This document shows positions 9,651 to 17,894 of a DNA stretch of 64,000 bases, piece after piece (position 1 is the first letter of the stretch; every line of letters starts with the position of its first letter). The DNA lies in NCBI RefSeq assembly GCF_947496485.1, contig NZ_CANMCZ010000001.1, positions 863,596 through 927,595 on the forward strand, read 5' to 3'. A program made the position numbers and the translations under genes. Below the pieces are notes generated by a model. The model saw only the letters and a list, made by a program, of their open reading frames with translations, was not told the DNA's origin and did not search any database. Origin of the DNA: an uncultured Winogradskyella sp. (GTDB taxonomy: Bacteria > Bacteroidota > Bacteroidia > Flavobacteriales > Flavobacteriaceae).

Positions 9651-10317
9651 ATTTGTTGTTTTTAGGTATGGCCAAAACCTTTTCCTTATATCTGTAAAAG
9701 ACCGTCGTATTATCTTCTATATTTTTATCAATCACCATACCTGCTTGTATCACATTATTGTTGCCAATTTCCACACCAGGAATTACTGTCGCTCGGATTC
9801 CGAAGAAATTACTATCCCCAACTTTTACATTGCCTGCCAAGCCTGCGGTCGATAAAAAATTGTTATTGCCAACTACGCAATCATGGCTTATAAAACTGTA
9901 GGATGTCAGTAGATTATAATTCCCGATAATTGCATTCTGCTCAATTAGGCAGAAGGGGAAAATCACATTGCCGATACCCCAATTTGGAGAATTTGGTGCA
10001 ATGACTGAATGATGCACAAAACTACCGATCTTACCACCTTTTTTCAATAGAAGATCCATCATTTTATTTCGATCTTTGGGATTGGCAATAGCTATTAAAA
10101 CCTCTTCATCTTTTTTAGGTATATAGTTATCAATATCACACAATACAGGAGCATTGAAGTTGTATTTTTTGTAATGCTTTTTAACGGCATCGGCGTAATC
10201 TATATAGCCAAGAATATTAATCTTTTCATCAACTCCGACTTTAGAGTTATTGTCTTCAATATAAAATGTGATTTCGGCAGCTACTCCTCCGCTTCCTAAA
10301 ATAATTATGCTTCTCAT
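9649..10317 (-). CDS. NeuD/PglD-family sugar O/N-acyltransferase (left-handed beta-helix)
   Basis: A 222-aa protein with an N-terminal nucleotide-sugar-binding-type half (MRSIIILGSGGVAAEITFYI) and a C-terminal hexapeptide-repeat half (IGNVIFPFCLIEQNAIIGNYN, then VGNNNFLSTAG, VGDSNFFGIRATVIPGVEIG). His in SYSFISHDCVVG is the likely catalytic base, matching PglD-type enzymes. The family acylates amino or hydroxyl groups of sugars, usually from acetyl-CoA. Here it ends a minus-strand operon with two acyl carrier proteins, so it may take its acyl group from an ACP, as LpxA/LpxD do; that is inference. It lies 60 nt downstream of the ACP gene at 10378. Confidence 0.88.
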   Translation of the reverse strand: MRSIIILGSGGVAAEITFYIEDNNSKVGVDEKINILGYIDYADAVKKHYKKYNFNAPVLCDIDNYIPKKDEEVLIAIANPKDRNKMMDLLLKKGGKIGSFVHHSVIAPNSPNWGIGNVIFPFCLIEQNAIIGNYNLLTSYSFISHDCVVGNNNFLSTAGLAGNVKVGDSNFFGIRATVIPGVEIGNNNVIQAGMVIDKNIEDNTTVFYRYKEKVLAIPKNNK

Positions 10318-10377
10318 ATCTTAAATATTGTTCAACCTCACAATTATTGATATACAATTCATCATAAAACTTATGAT

Positions 10378-10593
10378 TTATTGTCTACTAACTATCAAGT
10401 CTTTTAATCCTTGTATTGTTTCAGAGTTCTCTATCTCTTCCCTAGTCAGTTCTACATTGTATACTTCTGAAACCAACGCAATGATTGACAGAATGGTTAG
10501 AGAGTCCCAACTATCAAACGCTAATAATTCATCTGTCATTTCTACAGTATCTACTTCTAAGGCTTCAGATATTAAAGGTTTAAAATTTTCCAT
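10378..10593 (-). CDS. acyl carrier protein (second in cluster)
   Basis: A 71-aa acidic four-helix carrier protein. The phosphopantetheine attachment Ser is in FDSWDSLTIL, the usual DSL motif at the start of helix II. It ends the ACP-ketosynthase pair: the ketosynthase stop lies only 4 nt upstream, so the two are probably translated together. It is distinct from the other ACP at 11662, and neither looks like the housekeeping fatty-acid AcpP (no typical DSLD.VE segment). Its cargo is unknown; the neighbourhood suggests a product condensed by the ketosynthase and passed on to the NeuD-like transferase. Confidence 0.9.
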   Translation of the reverse strand: MENFKPLISEALEVDTVEMTDELLAFDSWDSLTILSIIALVSEVYNVELTREEIENSETIQGLKDLIVSRQ

Positions 10594-10597
10594 AATC

Positions 10598-11665
10598 CTA
10601 TTTATAGTTGATTAGTTCACAAAACTGTAGCTTTTCCAAGTTCATTACTAAAGATGCCCAGTTTAATCCGGTACCGAATCCAGCCATACAGATTAAAAAT
10701 GAATCCTTAAGTAACTTATCACCTAAGTTGTAGGTTATCGTTGTAGGGATTGAAACTCCACTGGAATTACCAAAATTCTCTACAATATTATTAGGCATTT
10801 TTTCATAAGGAACACCAATTTTGTCAGCAAGTTTTCTGAGCATAAATCTATTGGGCTGGTGAAACATATAGTAGTCTATGTCCTCTTTATCTAAATCCGC
10901 TTTTAGCAATAGACCTTCAATCATTGGTGGCACTTCACGCTGTACAAAATTAAAAACGTCATCTCCTTTCATTTTAAGATGATCTAAGGCTCTAAAATTA
11001 CCTGCATCATCTTCTCTTGGCTCTGCAGTTTCTGATGTAGAAGGTGTTCTGAAGCCACCAGCAGGAATTATTAATGCTTCAGAACCTTTTCCATCTACTT
11101 TTACAGCACTAAAGATAGCTTTGCCAGATGCATCGTTTTCTACAATAGTTATGGATGCTCCATCTCCAATTATTGGGTTACTATTTCTATCTCTTTTTGA
11201 AACTTTAGGACTAAGTACATCAGCATTTAATAGCACAACTTTATTGATTTCTTCATGCTCCAAAAGCATAAATGCCTGATTGAGCCCAACAACATAACCT
11301 GAGCAGCCTTGGTTTATATCCATGCAGATCATATCTTGTTTTAAATCTAGCTGACCATGAATAACATGACTCGTTGGTGGCATAAAATAATCTGGCGACT
11401 GCGTCACCAAAATTAGAACGTCTATTTCGTCTTTGTGGAGCAAATTTTGATCAAAAAGGTAGTTCATACCATAAACACATAAATCTGAAGCCGTTGTTCC
11501 ACCAATAACGATTCTGCGCTTATCGTATCCCATTACTAATTTGAGTTTCATGGATTGACTTTTAGAAAAATTATAATTATCTATTTCGTCATCAAACTTT
11601 ACTTCATTTTCTGGCAAGACTGTTAGGATGCCTGATATTTTCTTATTGCGGAATTTTAAGTTCAT
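10598..11665 (-). CDS. 3-oxoacyl-ACP synthase III family protein (FabH-like ketosynthase)
   Basis: A 355-aa thiolase-fold enzyme of the KAS III family. The catalytic triad is visible: Cys121 in DINQGCSGYVVG, His269 in YYMFHQPNRFM and Asn300 in VENFGNSSGVSIP. KAS III enzymes condense an acyl-CoA or acyl-ACP starter with malonyl-ACP, or act as acyl transferases. Being flanked by two dedicated ACPs, with a 4-nt overlap (ATGA) to the upstream one at 11662, argues for a pathway-specific enzyme rather than housekeeping FabH. The C-terminal end LNWASLVMNLEKL matches the usual GFGTGLNWAS closure. Which ACP is donor and which acceptor cannot be told from sequence. Confidence 0.93.
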   Translation of the reverse strand: MNLKFRNKKISGILTVLPENEVKFDDEIDNYNFSKSQSMKLKLVMGYDKRRIVIGGTTASDLCVYGMNYLFDQNLLHKDEIDVLILVTQSPDYFMPPTSHVIHGQLDLKQDMICMDINQGCSGYVVGLNQAFMLLEHEEINKVVLLNADVLSPKVSKRDRNSNPIIGDGASITIVENDASGKAIFSAVKVDGKGSEALIIPAGGFRTPSTSETAEPREDDAGNFRALDHLKMKGDDVFNFVQREVPPMIEGLLLKADLDKEDIDYYMFHQPNRFMLRKLADKIGVPYEKMPNNIVENFGNSSGVSIPTTITYNLGDKLLKDSFLICMAGFGTGLNWASLVMNLEKLQFCELINYK

Positions 11666-11895
11666 GTTGTGGCTCCGTTTTTAATTAGTGTCGCTTTTAT
11701 GGCTTCAAGATTAGAAAAATTCTCTGGTAGAATATCCAAACCATCAATTGAAATATTATAGGCTTCATCCAGTGCCGTAACCAATTGAACAATATCGAAA
11801 GAGTCCAATAAGCCTTCAGCAATAAAATTAGAGGATTCGGAAAAATCAAATTCTGGTCGTATCTCTGACAATAAGTGAAGTATAATTTTCTCCAT
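11662..11895 (-). CDS. acyl/peptidyl carrier protein (first in cluster)
   Basis: A 77-aa carrier protein with attachment Ser in EGLLDSFDIVQLV. The GLLDSFDIV form is often seen in stand-alone carriers paired with adenylation enzymes (DltC-like). Its start lies 15 nt after the formyltransferase stop, and its end overlaps the ketosynthase start by 4 nt, so it is tightly built into the operon. The likely role is to accept the amino or carboxylic acid activated by the adenylation enzyme at 12762-14276, then present it for N-formylation or condensation. The partner assignment is inferred from order and motif style. Confidence 0.9.
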   Translation of the reverse strand: MEKIILHLLSEIRPEFDFSESSNFIAEGLLDSFDIVQLVTALDEAYNISIDGLDILPENFSNLEAIKATLIKNGATT

Positions 11896-11910
11896 TAATT
11901 ATATATTTTA

Positions 11911-12765
11911 TCAGTTAGTTGCATTGTATTTTTCAACGATTAAGCTCCCATCATTAAACTTAATGAGTGCGCCTAATACCTCATCAAAATAAATATCATT
12001 ACGCTTGTATTTTGATTGGATTTTTTCATCAACTGCCTTGGGTGCAACACTTGCCTTCCAAATCTGATATTGATTTAACCTTGCTCCAAAATAAGGTTTC
12101 GAAACCCCTCTAATTAAATTATAAGCACTTACATAACCATTATTGAGATTAATGTGGCATTGATCTTTTTTTAATTTACCATAATAGCTTCCCTTTGATT
12201 TATGTTGAGGACTAGGTTCAACTTTTTGTTCTGCTAATAATTTAATAGCATCTTTAACGATACATTTGTAGGTACCTAACATCTTAATCTGTAAATCTGA
12301 CACATATATATTTGGTTCAATCTTCATTTTTTGCTGTACTATAATATCGCCAGTGTCAATACCTTCGTTTATAAAATGAACAGTTATCCCTGTTTCATCC
12401 TCGCCATTTATAATAGGCCAATGTTGTGGAGATAGACCTCTGTAATTTGGCAATAAAGAAGGGTGCAAATTAATACAGCCCATATGTGGTATTTCAATGA
12501 TGTTCTTCTTTAGGATTTTTTCAAAATGGCAAACTACAATCAAATCTGGATTCAGTGCTTTTATGGTTGTTTCACTTGTCTTAGAATTTATATCCTTTAT
12601 TCGATAAAAATCAATAAAATACTTTTCACAAATAAGCTTTAGTCGAGTATGAATGTGATTATCATATGAAGGACAAAACACAGCTAATATTTGATGCTCA
12701 TCAAATATCAGAGACTCAAGAACTTGAGCGCTAAATCTATCCTCACCACAGAAAACTATTCTCAT
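11911..12765 (-). CDS. formyltransferase (Fmt/ArnA-like N-formyltransferase family)
   Basis: A 284-aa protein of the methionyl-tRNA/sugar N-formyltransferase family, using 10-formyl-tetrahydrofolate. The catalytic triad is present: Asn99 and His101 in INLHPSLLPNYRG, and Asp137 in FINEGIDTGDII. The folate-binding Rossmann half occupies ~1-170 and a shorter C-terminal domain follows. It overlaps the adenylation gene by 4 nt. Housekeeping Fmt is normally longer (~315 aa) and not placed beside an adenylation enzyme, so this is more likely pathway-specific: it could formylate an amino-acyl group on the ACP or an amino sugar. The substrate cannot be decided from sequence. Confidence 0.9.
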   Translation of the reverse strand: MRIVFCGEDRFSAQVLESLIFDEHQILAVFCPSYDNHIHTRLKLICEKYFIDFYRIKDINSKTSETTIKALNPDLIVVCHFEKILKKNIIEIPHMGCINLHPSLLPNYRGLSPQHWPIINGEDETGITVHFINEGIDTGDIIVQQKMKIEPNIYVSDLQIKMLGTYKCIVKDAIKLLAEQKVEPSPQHKSKGSYYGKLKKDQCHINLNNGYVSAYNLIRGVSKPYFGARLNQYQIWKASVAPKAVDEKIQSKYKRNDIYFDEVLGALIKFNDGSLIVEKYNATN

Positions 12766-14276
12766 TTTGTAACTTCTTTTTCTAATGACACTCGATCTAC
12801 TTTTCCATTGCTTGTTAAAGGCAAATGGTCTATTCTAAAATATTTTGTTGGTATCATATATTTTATCAAAGCTGAACCCAATCTTACGCGAAACTCTTTA
12901 ATAGAAATTTCTTCTTCAGACTCATAAAACAATATGATTTCTTTATTCACATCATCATAGGCAACACAAGCCTTTATAGCATCAAAAACACTTAAAACGG
13001 TATGTTCTATTTCACCTAATTCAATTCTGTAGCCCAAATGCTTTATCTGACGGTCTTTTCTACCTACAAAAATGATCTCATCCCTTTCATTTTTAAAGGC
13101 TATATCGCCTGTACGGTAAATCTTTTCAGGATAAGATGTGTTTAATGGGTTTTGGACAAAGACCGAATTCGTTTTTTCTAAATTATTCCAATAGCCAAGG
13201 GCGAGGGATGTCCCTCTAACACAAAGCTCACCATATTCGTTCAATTGGCAACGTTGGTTATTTTCATTCAATATTAAAACATCACTATTTCGGCAGGGTT
13301 TACCGATTGGCAATACTTCATCATTACTCAACTCCCTGTTAACAATGTAATAAGTGCAGTCCACGGTAATTTCTGTAGGACCATAAAGATTGGCAAACAA
13401 CACCTTATCATCTAAATGTTTAATCCAATAATTTAAGTGTTTAGTCGGCATCACTTCACCTGCAAATAACACCTTTTTTAAGGATGGTAATTCAATAGAA
13501 TCCAATAGGTCTAAATTGGCAATATTGACCAAAACCGAAGGTACCCAGAATACAAAATTGACGTTGTTGGTTTCTAAATAGACTAATAGCTTTGCCGGAA
13601 ACATAAAGAGTTGATCTGGTATAACATTTAATGTTGCACCAGCAAACATCATAAGATAGATATCCAAGGTAGAATTATCAAAAATAAATGGTGCTTGGTT
13701 ACCAATAATTTCTTTTTCTGTGATATCAAATGTTTCTATTGCCCAATTGATATAATCAAAAATAGACCTGTGTGAAATAGCCACACCCTTTGGGACACCT
13801 GTTGACCCAGAGGTATGAATGACATAAGCGGGATCGGTATCGATACATTGTTTATAATTGCGAATACTATATGTTACATTGGATTTTTCAACGTTATCAA
13901 TAATTATAATATCAATTCCTAAATTATATTTTGAAAGTTTTCTAAAATACAGGCTGTTGGTTATTATTACTATAGGCTTTAACACCTTTACAATAGATTT
14001 TATTCTAGATTCTGGATTTTTAATATCCAATGGCGCATAGCAATTACCACTGTACAGAATGGCTAAAAATGAAATTATGGCATCATTGCTTTTTGGTAAA
14101 AAAACAGCTACAGGTTTGTTAATGGAATTGTAGTTACTAATTAACTGATTTGAAATAGTTTGAGCCTTATTCTTTAGTTCTAAAAAACTGAATTGGGAAA
14201 CAGCGTCGCAAATCGCAATTTTATTGGGAAATTGAAGTACGGTAGCCTCAAAATAATCTATTAGATTAGTGTTCAT
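12762..14276 (-). CDS. stand-alone amino-acid adenylation enzyme (DltA/NRPS A-domain-like)
   Basis: A 504-aa ANL-superfamily enzyme that activates a carboxylic acid as acyl-AMP and loads it onto a carrier protein. NRPS-type core motifs are all visible: A3 YVIHTSGSTGVPKGVAISH, A5 NLYGPTEITVD, A7 IYRTGD, A8 GRKDRQIKHLGYRIELGEIE and the A10 lysine in LTSNGKVDR. Length and lack of C or T domains match DltA-type D-alanyl carrier ligases, and a DltC-like carrier lies two genes downstream. Gram-negative bacteria lack teichoic acids, so the acid probably ends up on a small molecule or sugar. It is the first gene of the six-gene minus-strand operon, with a -7 box (TAGCTTTG) about 50 nt upstream. Confidence 0.92.
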   Translation of the reverse strand: MNTNLIDYFEATVLQFPNKIAICDAVSQFSFLELKNKAQTISNQLISNYNSINKPVAVFLPKSNDAIISFLAILYSGNCYAPLDIKNPESRIKSIVKVLKPIVIITNSLYFRKLSKYNLGIDIIIIDNVEKSNVTYSIRNYKQCIDTDPAYVIHTSGSTGVPKGVAISHRSIFDYINWAIETFDITEKEIIGNQAPFIFDNSTLDIYLMMFAGATLNVIPDQLFMFPAKLLVYLETNNVNFVFWVPSVLVNIANLDLLDSIELPSLKKVLFAGEVMPTKHLNYWIKHLDDKVLFANLYGPTEITVDCTYYIVNRELSNDEVLPIGKPCRNSDVLILNENNQRCQLNEYGELCVRGTSLALGYWNNLEKTNSVFVQNPLNTSYPEKIYRTGDIAFKNERDEIIFVGRKDRQIKHLGYRIELGEIEHTVLSVFDAIKACVAYDDVNKEIILFYESEEEISIKEFRVRLGSALIKYMIPTKYFRIDHLPLTSNGKVDRVSLEKEVTK

Positions 14277-14327
14277 AGAATTGTAGTTTTAGTCTTTTTA
14301 GGGCGGACATCACAATAGCATCCTTAA

Positions 14328-14335
14328 CAAAGCTA
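14328..14335 (-). promoter_or_regulatory. -7 promoter box of the carrier-protein operon
   Basis: Reads TAGCTTTG on the minus strand, an exact TAnnTTTG Bacteroidota -7 box, 51 nt upstream of the adenylation start at 14276. The ~19-20 nt upstream position holds only a T-run as -33. The remaining intergenic DNA (14277-14586) holds a dyad AAAGTTTA/TAAACTTT at 14462-14482 but no gene that I can support. Confidence 0.6.
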
Positions 14336-14586
14336 TACTTACAAAAGGAGATATAAAATGATATTTATCATGCACTCAAAATACATGGTTTTGCGAAGGT
14401 TAATAAGTTTCAAATTCAAGAATTTAAATCTTAGAACCTAAAATGATAATGGAGAAATTATAAAGTTTACTTGTTAAACTTTGTCTGAGTAAAAAGATCT
14501 ATGAAAAAAGGAATATTTATTAATACTTATACAGGTTTATTAATTAAATTTATATAAAGTAGTTACATATTTACAAAAACAGTATC

Positions 14587-15753
14587 ATGAATATTTTAAA
14601 TTCAGCTTTTAAAAAAACATATAGAATACTTTTCCTTATATCTGTTGTCCTTAATTTATCATGCAATAAAAGTAACTCTACTGGTGACTCTTCAGATGAT
14701 TTAGATGAGACCACAATCTCATTTTATTATGGTGCCGATTTATCTTATGTAAATGAAATGGAAGATTGTGGAGCAACCTATAAGAATAGTAATGGTGCTA
14801 TTCAAGATCCTTATGCTATTTTCAAAAATGAAGGAGCCAATCTTGTTCGCTTAAGGTTATGGCATAATCCTACTTGGACTAATTACTCTAATCTACAAGA
14901 TGTAAAGCAATCTATACAGCGTGCCAAAAACGAAGGTATGAAAGTTCTATTAGATTTTCATTATTCAGATACATGGACAGATCCTTCAAAACAACAAATT
15001 CCTGCGGCTTGGATACATATTATAGATGATACTGAAACACTTGGAAATGCACTTTACAATTACACTTTCAATACATTATTAGAATTATCGAATGAAGGGT
15101 TACTGCCAAATATAGTGCAAGTTGGCAACGAAATTAACCCTATGATTTTACAAGATGGTGATTTAGATTCGCCTATTGATTGGGCTCGGAATTCACACTT
15201 AATAAATAAAGGTATTGAAGCAGTTAGAACTATTGCCGAAAATAAGAATGAAACTGTTGAAGTAATGCTTCATATTGCACAACCCGAAAATGGACTCTGG
15301 TGGTTTGAGCAAGCCACACAGAACGGGGTTACAGATTTTGATTGGATAGGCTTATCGTATTATCCTATTTGGTCTGATTATGATTTAAATGAAGTACAAA
15401 CACCACTCACAACCCTCATAAATACGTACAAAAAAAAGTTAATGATTGTAGAAACAGCTTATCCTTTTACTATGGCTAATGCCGATAGTGCAAATAATAT
15501 TTTAGGAAACGATGCTCTTGTTAGTGGTTATCCTGCATCTCAGCAAGGTCAATTAAATTATCTTAATCAATTAAAACTTATTGTTAGCAATGCTGGTGGG
15601 CAAGGTTTAGTCTATTGGGAACCAGCTTGGGTTTCTACAGATTGCTATACTTTATGGGCTCAAGGTTCGCATTGGGATAATGCCACACTTTTTGATAATA
15701 CTAATAAGGCTACACTAGGTATACAATTTTATAATGCTGCATTAAACGACTAA
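14587..15753 (+). CDS. arabinogalactan endo-beta-1,4-galactanase, GH53
   Basis: A 388-aa lipoprotein (Cys 26 in VVLNLSCNKS, then an acidic SSDDLDE stretch typical of surface-exported Bacteroidota lipoproteins). It carries a full GH53 barrel that cleaves beta-1,4-galactan: FYYGADLSYVNEMEDCGATY, LVRLRLWHNPTW and VLLDFHYSDTWTDP are family signatures. The acid/base is Glu182 in VGNEIN and the nucleophile Glu289 in IVETAYPF. It is alone on the plus strand, not part of a SusCD set, between the divergent carrier-protein operon and a terminator shared with tRNA-Leu. The C-terminal end (CYTLWAQGSHWDNATLFD) is complete for the family. Confidence 0.95.
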   Translation: MNILNSAFKKTYRILFLISVVLNLSCNKSNSTGDSSDDLDETTISFYYGADLSYVNEMEDCGATYKNSNGAIQDPYAIFKNEGANLVRLRLWHNPTWTNYSNLQDVKQSIQRAKNEGMKVLLDFHYSDTWTDPSKQQIPAAWIHIIDDTETLGNALYNYTFNTLLELSNEGLLPNIVQVGNEINPMILQDGDLDSPIDWARNSHLINKGIEAVRTIAENKNETVEVMLHIAQPENGLWWFEQATQNGVTDFDWIGLSYYPIWSDYDLNEVQTPLTTLINTYKKKLMIVETAYPFTMANADSANNILGNDALVSGYPASQQGQLNYLNQLKLIVSNAGGQGLVYWEPAWVSTDCYTLWAQGSHWDNATLFDNTNKATLGIQFYNAALND

Positions 15754-15800
15754 GCATAGGACTATGTAACCTATATTTTAAAATATTAAAAGCCAAACAA

Positions 15801-15831
15801 AAAAAGCTAACTTTTTTAAAGTTAGCTTTTT
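15801..15831. terminator. bidirectional intrinsic terminator (GH53 gene / tRNA-Leu)
   Basis: Stem AAAAAGCTAACTTT / AAAGTTAGCTTTTT with a TTT loop. It lies between the convergent galactanase gene and tRNA-Leu, with A/T runs on both sides so it can work in both directions. Confidence 0.92.
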
Positions 15832-15839
15832 ATCTTAAG

Positions 15840-15921
15840 TACAGGCGGCGAGACTCGAACTCGCACACCTCGCGGCACTAGATCCTAAGTCTAGCGTGTC
15901 TACCAATTCCACCACGCCTGC
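15840..15921 (-). tRNA. tRNA-Leu (anticodon UAG)
   Basis: On the minus strand the gene starts GCAGGCG and pairs with CGCCTGT at the 3' end (one G-U at the top). The D-arm has TGGTGGAATTGGTAGACAC. The anticodon stem-loop is CTAGA-CTTAGGA-TCTAG with anticodon TAG, followed by a long class-II variable arm and the T-arm GCGAGTTCGAGTCTCGC. The discriminator is A. The CCA end is not encoded, since the next bases read CTT. The long variable arm, UAG anticodon and A73 identify leucine. Confidence 0.97.
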
Positions 15922-15931
15922 AAAAGGACTG

Positions 15932-15961
15932 CAAATATAAACAATAGTTTGAATATTCAAA
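15932..15961 (-). promoter_or_regulatory. promoter of tRNA-Leu
   Basis: On the minus strand: TTTG (15961-15958), an 18-nt spacer, then TATATTTG (15939-15932), a very good match to the Bacteroidota -33/-7 promoter. The -7 box ends 10 nt before the mature tRNA 5' end. Confidence 0.8.
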
Positions 15962-16024
15962 CAGCAATTAATTAAGAAATAATTGATTCGGAATCCTTAT
16001 TTTTGTTAGAAACCAAATTCACAT

Positions 16025-17413
16025 ATGCAATCTATTGAATCTTACATTACAGCTAATAAAGATCGTTTTCTAAATGAACTTATTGAATTATTAAGAATTC
16101 CATCAATAAGCGCAGACTCGGCATACAAAAAAGACGTTATAAAAACTGCTGATATCATTAAGATAAGTCTAGAAAAAGCTGGCTGTGACCATGTGGAAAT
16201 ATGCGAAACAGATGGTTATCCTATTGTTTATGGAGAAAAACTAATTGACAAAAATCTACCTACGGTCTTGGTCTATGGTCACTATGATGTGCAACCGCCC
16301 GATCCTTTAGATTTATGGAATTCGCCACCTTTTGAGCCTGTTATTCAAAAAACAGATTTACATCCTGAAGGTGCCATTTTTGCTCGTGGTGCTTGTGATG
16401 ATAAAGGGCAAATGTATATGCATGTAAAAGCATTAGAATACATGACTTCTAATAATGAACTACCATGCAATGTAAAATTTATGATTGAAGGTGAAGAGGA
16501 AGTTGGTAGTGAAAATCTTGGAATCTTTGTGGCTAATAATAGAGAAAAACTTCAAAATGATGTTATTCTAATTTCTGACACAGGTATGATTGCTAAAGAT
16601 GTACCATCAATTACTACTGGTTTAAGAGGTTTAAGCTATGTTGAAGTAGAAGTTACTGGTCCTAATAGAGATTTACATTCAGGTCTATATGGTGGAGCTG
16701 TTGCTAACCCAATAAATGTATTGACCAAAATGATTGCATCGCTTCACGATGAAAATAATCACATTACCATTCCTGGATTTTATAATAAAGTTGAAAATTT
16801 ATCTGATGCTGAACGTGCAGAAATGGCAAAAGCACCTTTTTCGCTTGATGCCTACAAAAAGTCCTTAGATATTGATGCCGTTTATGGTGAAGAAGGCTAC
16901 ACTACTAATGAACGAAACTCGATCAGACCTACATTAGATGTCAACGGAATTTGGGGAGGATATATTGGTGAAGGCGCAAAAACAGTAATTGCAAGTCAGG
17001 CATTTGCAAAAATATCGATGCGTTTAGTACCACATCAAGATTGGGAAGAGATTACGGAATTGTTTAAAACTCATTTTGAAAGCATAGCTCCAAAAGGTGT
17101 ACAAGTAAAGGTAACACCTCATCATGGTGGTCAAGGTTATGTCACTCCTATTGATAGCATTGGCTACAAAGCAGCATCAAAAGCTTATGAAAAAACATTT
17201 GGAAAAACACCAATTCCACAACGAAGTGGCGGAAGTATTCCTATTGTTGCGCTTTTTGAGCAAGAGCTAAAAAGTAAGACCATTTTGATGGGCTTTGGTT
17301 TAGATAGTGATGCTATTCACTCACCTAACGAGCATTTTGGGATTTGGAATTACCTAAAAGGTATAGAAACCATTCCATGGTTTTATAAATATTTTACTGA
17401 ATCACATCAATAA
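16025..17413 (+). CDS. M20-family dipeptidase
   Basis: A 462-aa cytosolic metallopeptidase of the M20 (PepV/CNDP-like) family, expected to cleave dipeptides with two bound zinc ions. Metal and catalytic residues are visible: His86 and Asp88 in VYGHYDVQPP, Asp125/126 in GACDDKGQ, the EE pair in EGEEEVGSEN, and a C-terminal His in SDAIHSPNEHF. The lid domain sits in the middle (GLRGLSYVEVEV to RLVPHQDWEE). It is monocistronic: a TATTTTTG -7 box lies at 15998-16005 and an intrinsic terminator follows the stop. No unusual features. Confidence 0.93.
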   Translation: MQSIESYITANKDRFLNELIELLRIPSISADSAYKKDVIKTADIIKISLEKAGCDHVEICETDGYPIVYGEKLIDKNLPTVLVYGHYDVQPPDPLDLWNSPPFEPVIQKTDLHPEGAIFARGACDDKGQMYMHVKALEYMTSNNELPCNVKFMIEGEEEVGSENLGIFVANNREKLQNDVILISDTGMIAKDVPSITTGLRGLSYVEVEVTGPNRDLHSGLYGGAVANPINVLTKMIASLHDENNHITIPGFYNKVENLSDAERAEMAKAPFSLDAYKKSLDIDAVYGEEGYTTNERNSIRPTLDVNGIWGGYIGEGAKTVIASQAFAKISMRLVPHQDWEEITELFKTHFESIAPKGVQVKVTPHHGGQGYVTPIDSIGYKAASKAYEKTFGKTPIPQRSGGSIPIVALFEQELKSKTILMGFGLDSDAIHSPNEHFGIWNYLKGIETIPWFYKYFTESHQ

Positions 17414-17417
17414 TTAT

Positions 17418-17450
17418 AAAGTCCAATTTCGTTTAAAATGGACTTTTTTT
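17418..17450 (+). terminator. intrinsic terminator after the dipeptidase gene
   Basis: Stem AAAGTCCA / TGGACTTT with a 13-nt loop, followed by T7. Confidence 0.85.
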
Positions 17451-17463
17451 AATCATTTTATAC

Positions 17464-17525
17464 TCTACACTTGTAGAATTGATTATTTTATTCTACATTT
17501 GTAGAGTTAATTCTAAATACGTAGA
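17464..17525 (+). promoter_or_regulatory. BlaI operator array overlapping the promoter of the blaI-M56 operon
   Basis: Two clear dyads, TCTACACTTGTAGA (17464-17477) and TCTACATTTGTAGA (17492-17505), and a weaker one, TCTAAATACGTAGA (17512-17525), just before the start codon. They have the TACA-n2-TGTA form of BlaI/MecI operators. Operator 1 contains a TTG at 17471-17473 and operator 2 contains TACATTTG at 17494-17501, separated by exactly 20 nt: a -33/-7 pair. The repressor would sit directly on both promoter elements and on the start region, giving autorepression. Confidence 0.85.
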
Positions 17526-17527
17526 GT

Positions 17528-17893
17528 ATGCAACTTTCAAAAACTGAAGAACAACTAATGCAATACCTATGGAAGCTCGACAAAGCTTTTATGAAGGATT
17601 TGTTGGATATATATCCTGCACCAAAACCAGCTACAACAACAGTTGCCACATTACTTAAACGTATGATTGGCAAAGGGTTTGTAGATTATAAAACTTATGG
17701 AAAATCGAGAGAGTACTTTCCATTAGTTAAAAAAGAAGATTACTTCTCAAAGCATGTTAACGGTCTCATTAAAACATTTTTTAATGATAGTGCATCTCAA
17801 TTTGCTTCCTTTTTTACGCGTAAAACTGATTTAACTAAAGAAGAGCTAGAAGACCTAAAGGCTATAATTGATAAAGAAATTAAAAACAAATAA
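17528..17893 (+). CDS. BlaI/MecI/CopY-family transcriptional repressor
   Basis: A 121-aa winged-helix repressor. The N-terminal part MQLSKTEEQLMQYLWKLDKA and the recognition region TTTVATLLKRMIGKGFVDYK are characteristic of the BlaI family; the C-terminal helices serve dimerisation. In the family the repressor is inactivated by proteolysis when a membrane M56 sensor protease is activated. The sensor gene follows one base after the stop (TAA-T-ATG), a coupling seen again in the second pair of this window. The operators at 17464-17525 imply autoregulation. No beta-lactamase gene is adjacent, so the signal and targets are unknown. Confidence 0.93.
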   Translation: MQLSKTEEQLMQYLWKLDKAFMKDLLDIYPAPKPATTTVATLLKRMIGKGFVDYKTYGKSREYFPLVKKEDYFSKHVNGLIKTFFNDSASQFASFFTRKTDLTKEELEDLKAIIDKEIKNK

Positions 17894-17894
17894 T

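Noticed and set aside
10328..10615. Plus-strand 95-aa ORF opposite the ACP gene
   Set aside because: It is the antisense shadow of a clear acyl carrier protein gene and has no domain features.
11911..12765. Housekeeping methionyl-tRNA formyltransferase
   Set aside because: It is shorter than Fmt, and lies inside a carrier-protein operon with 4-nt overlap to an adenylation gene; a pathway enzyme is more likely, though not proven.
17868..17894. Upstream start for the first M56 protein inside blaI
   Set aside because: It would give a basic nine-residue extension overlapping blaI; the ATG at 17895, one base after the blaI stop, matches the layout of the second pair.
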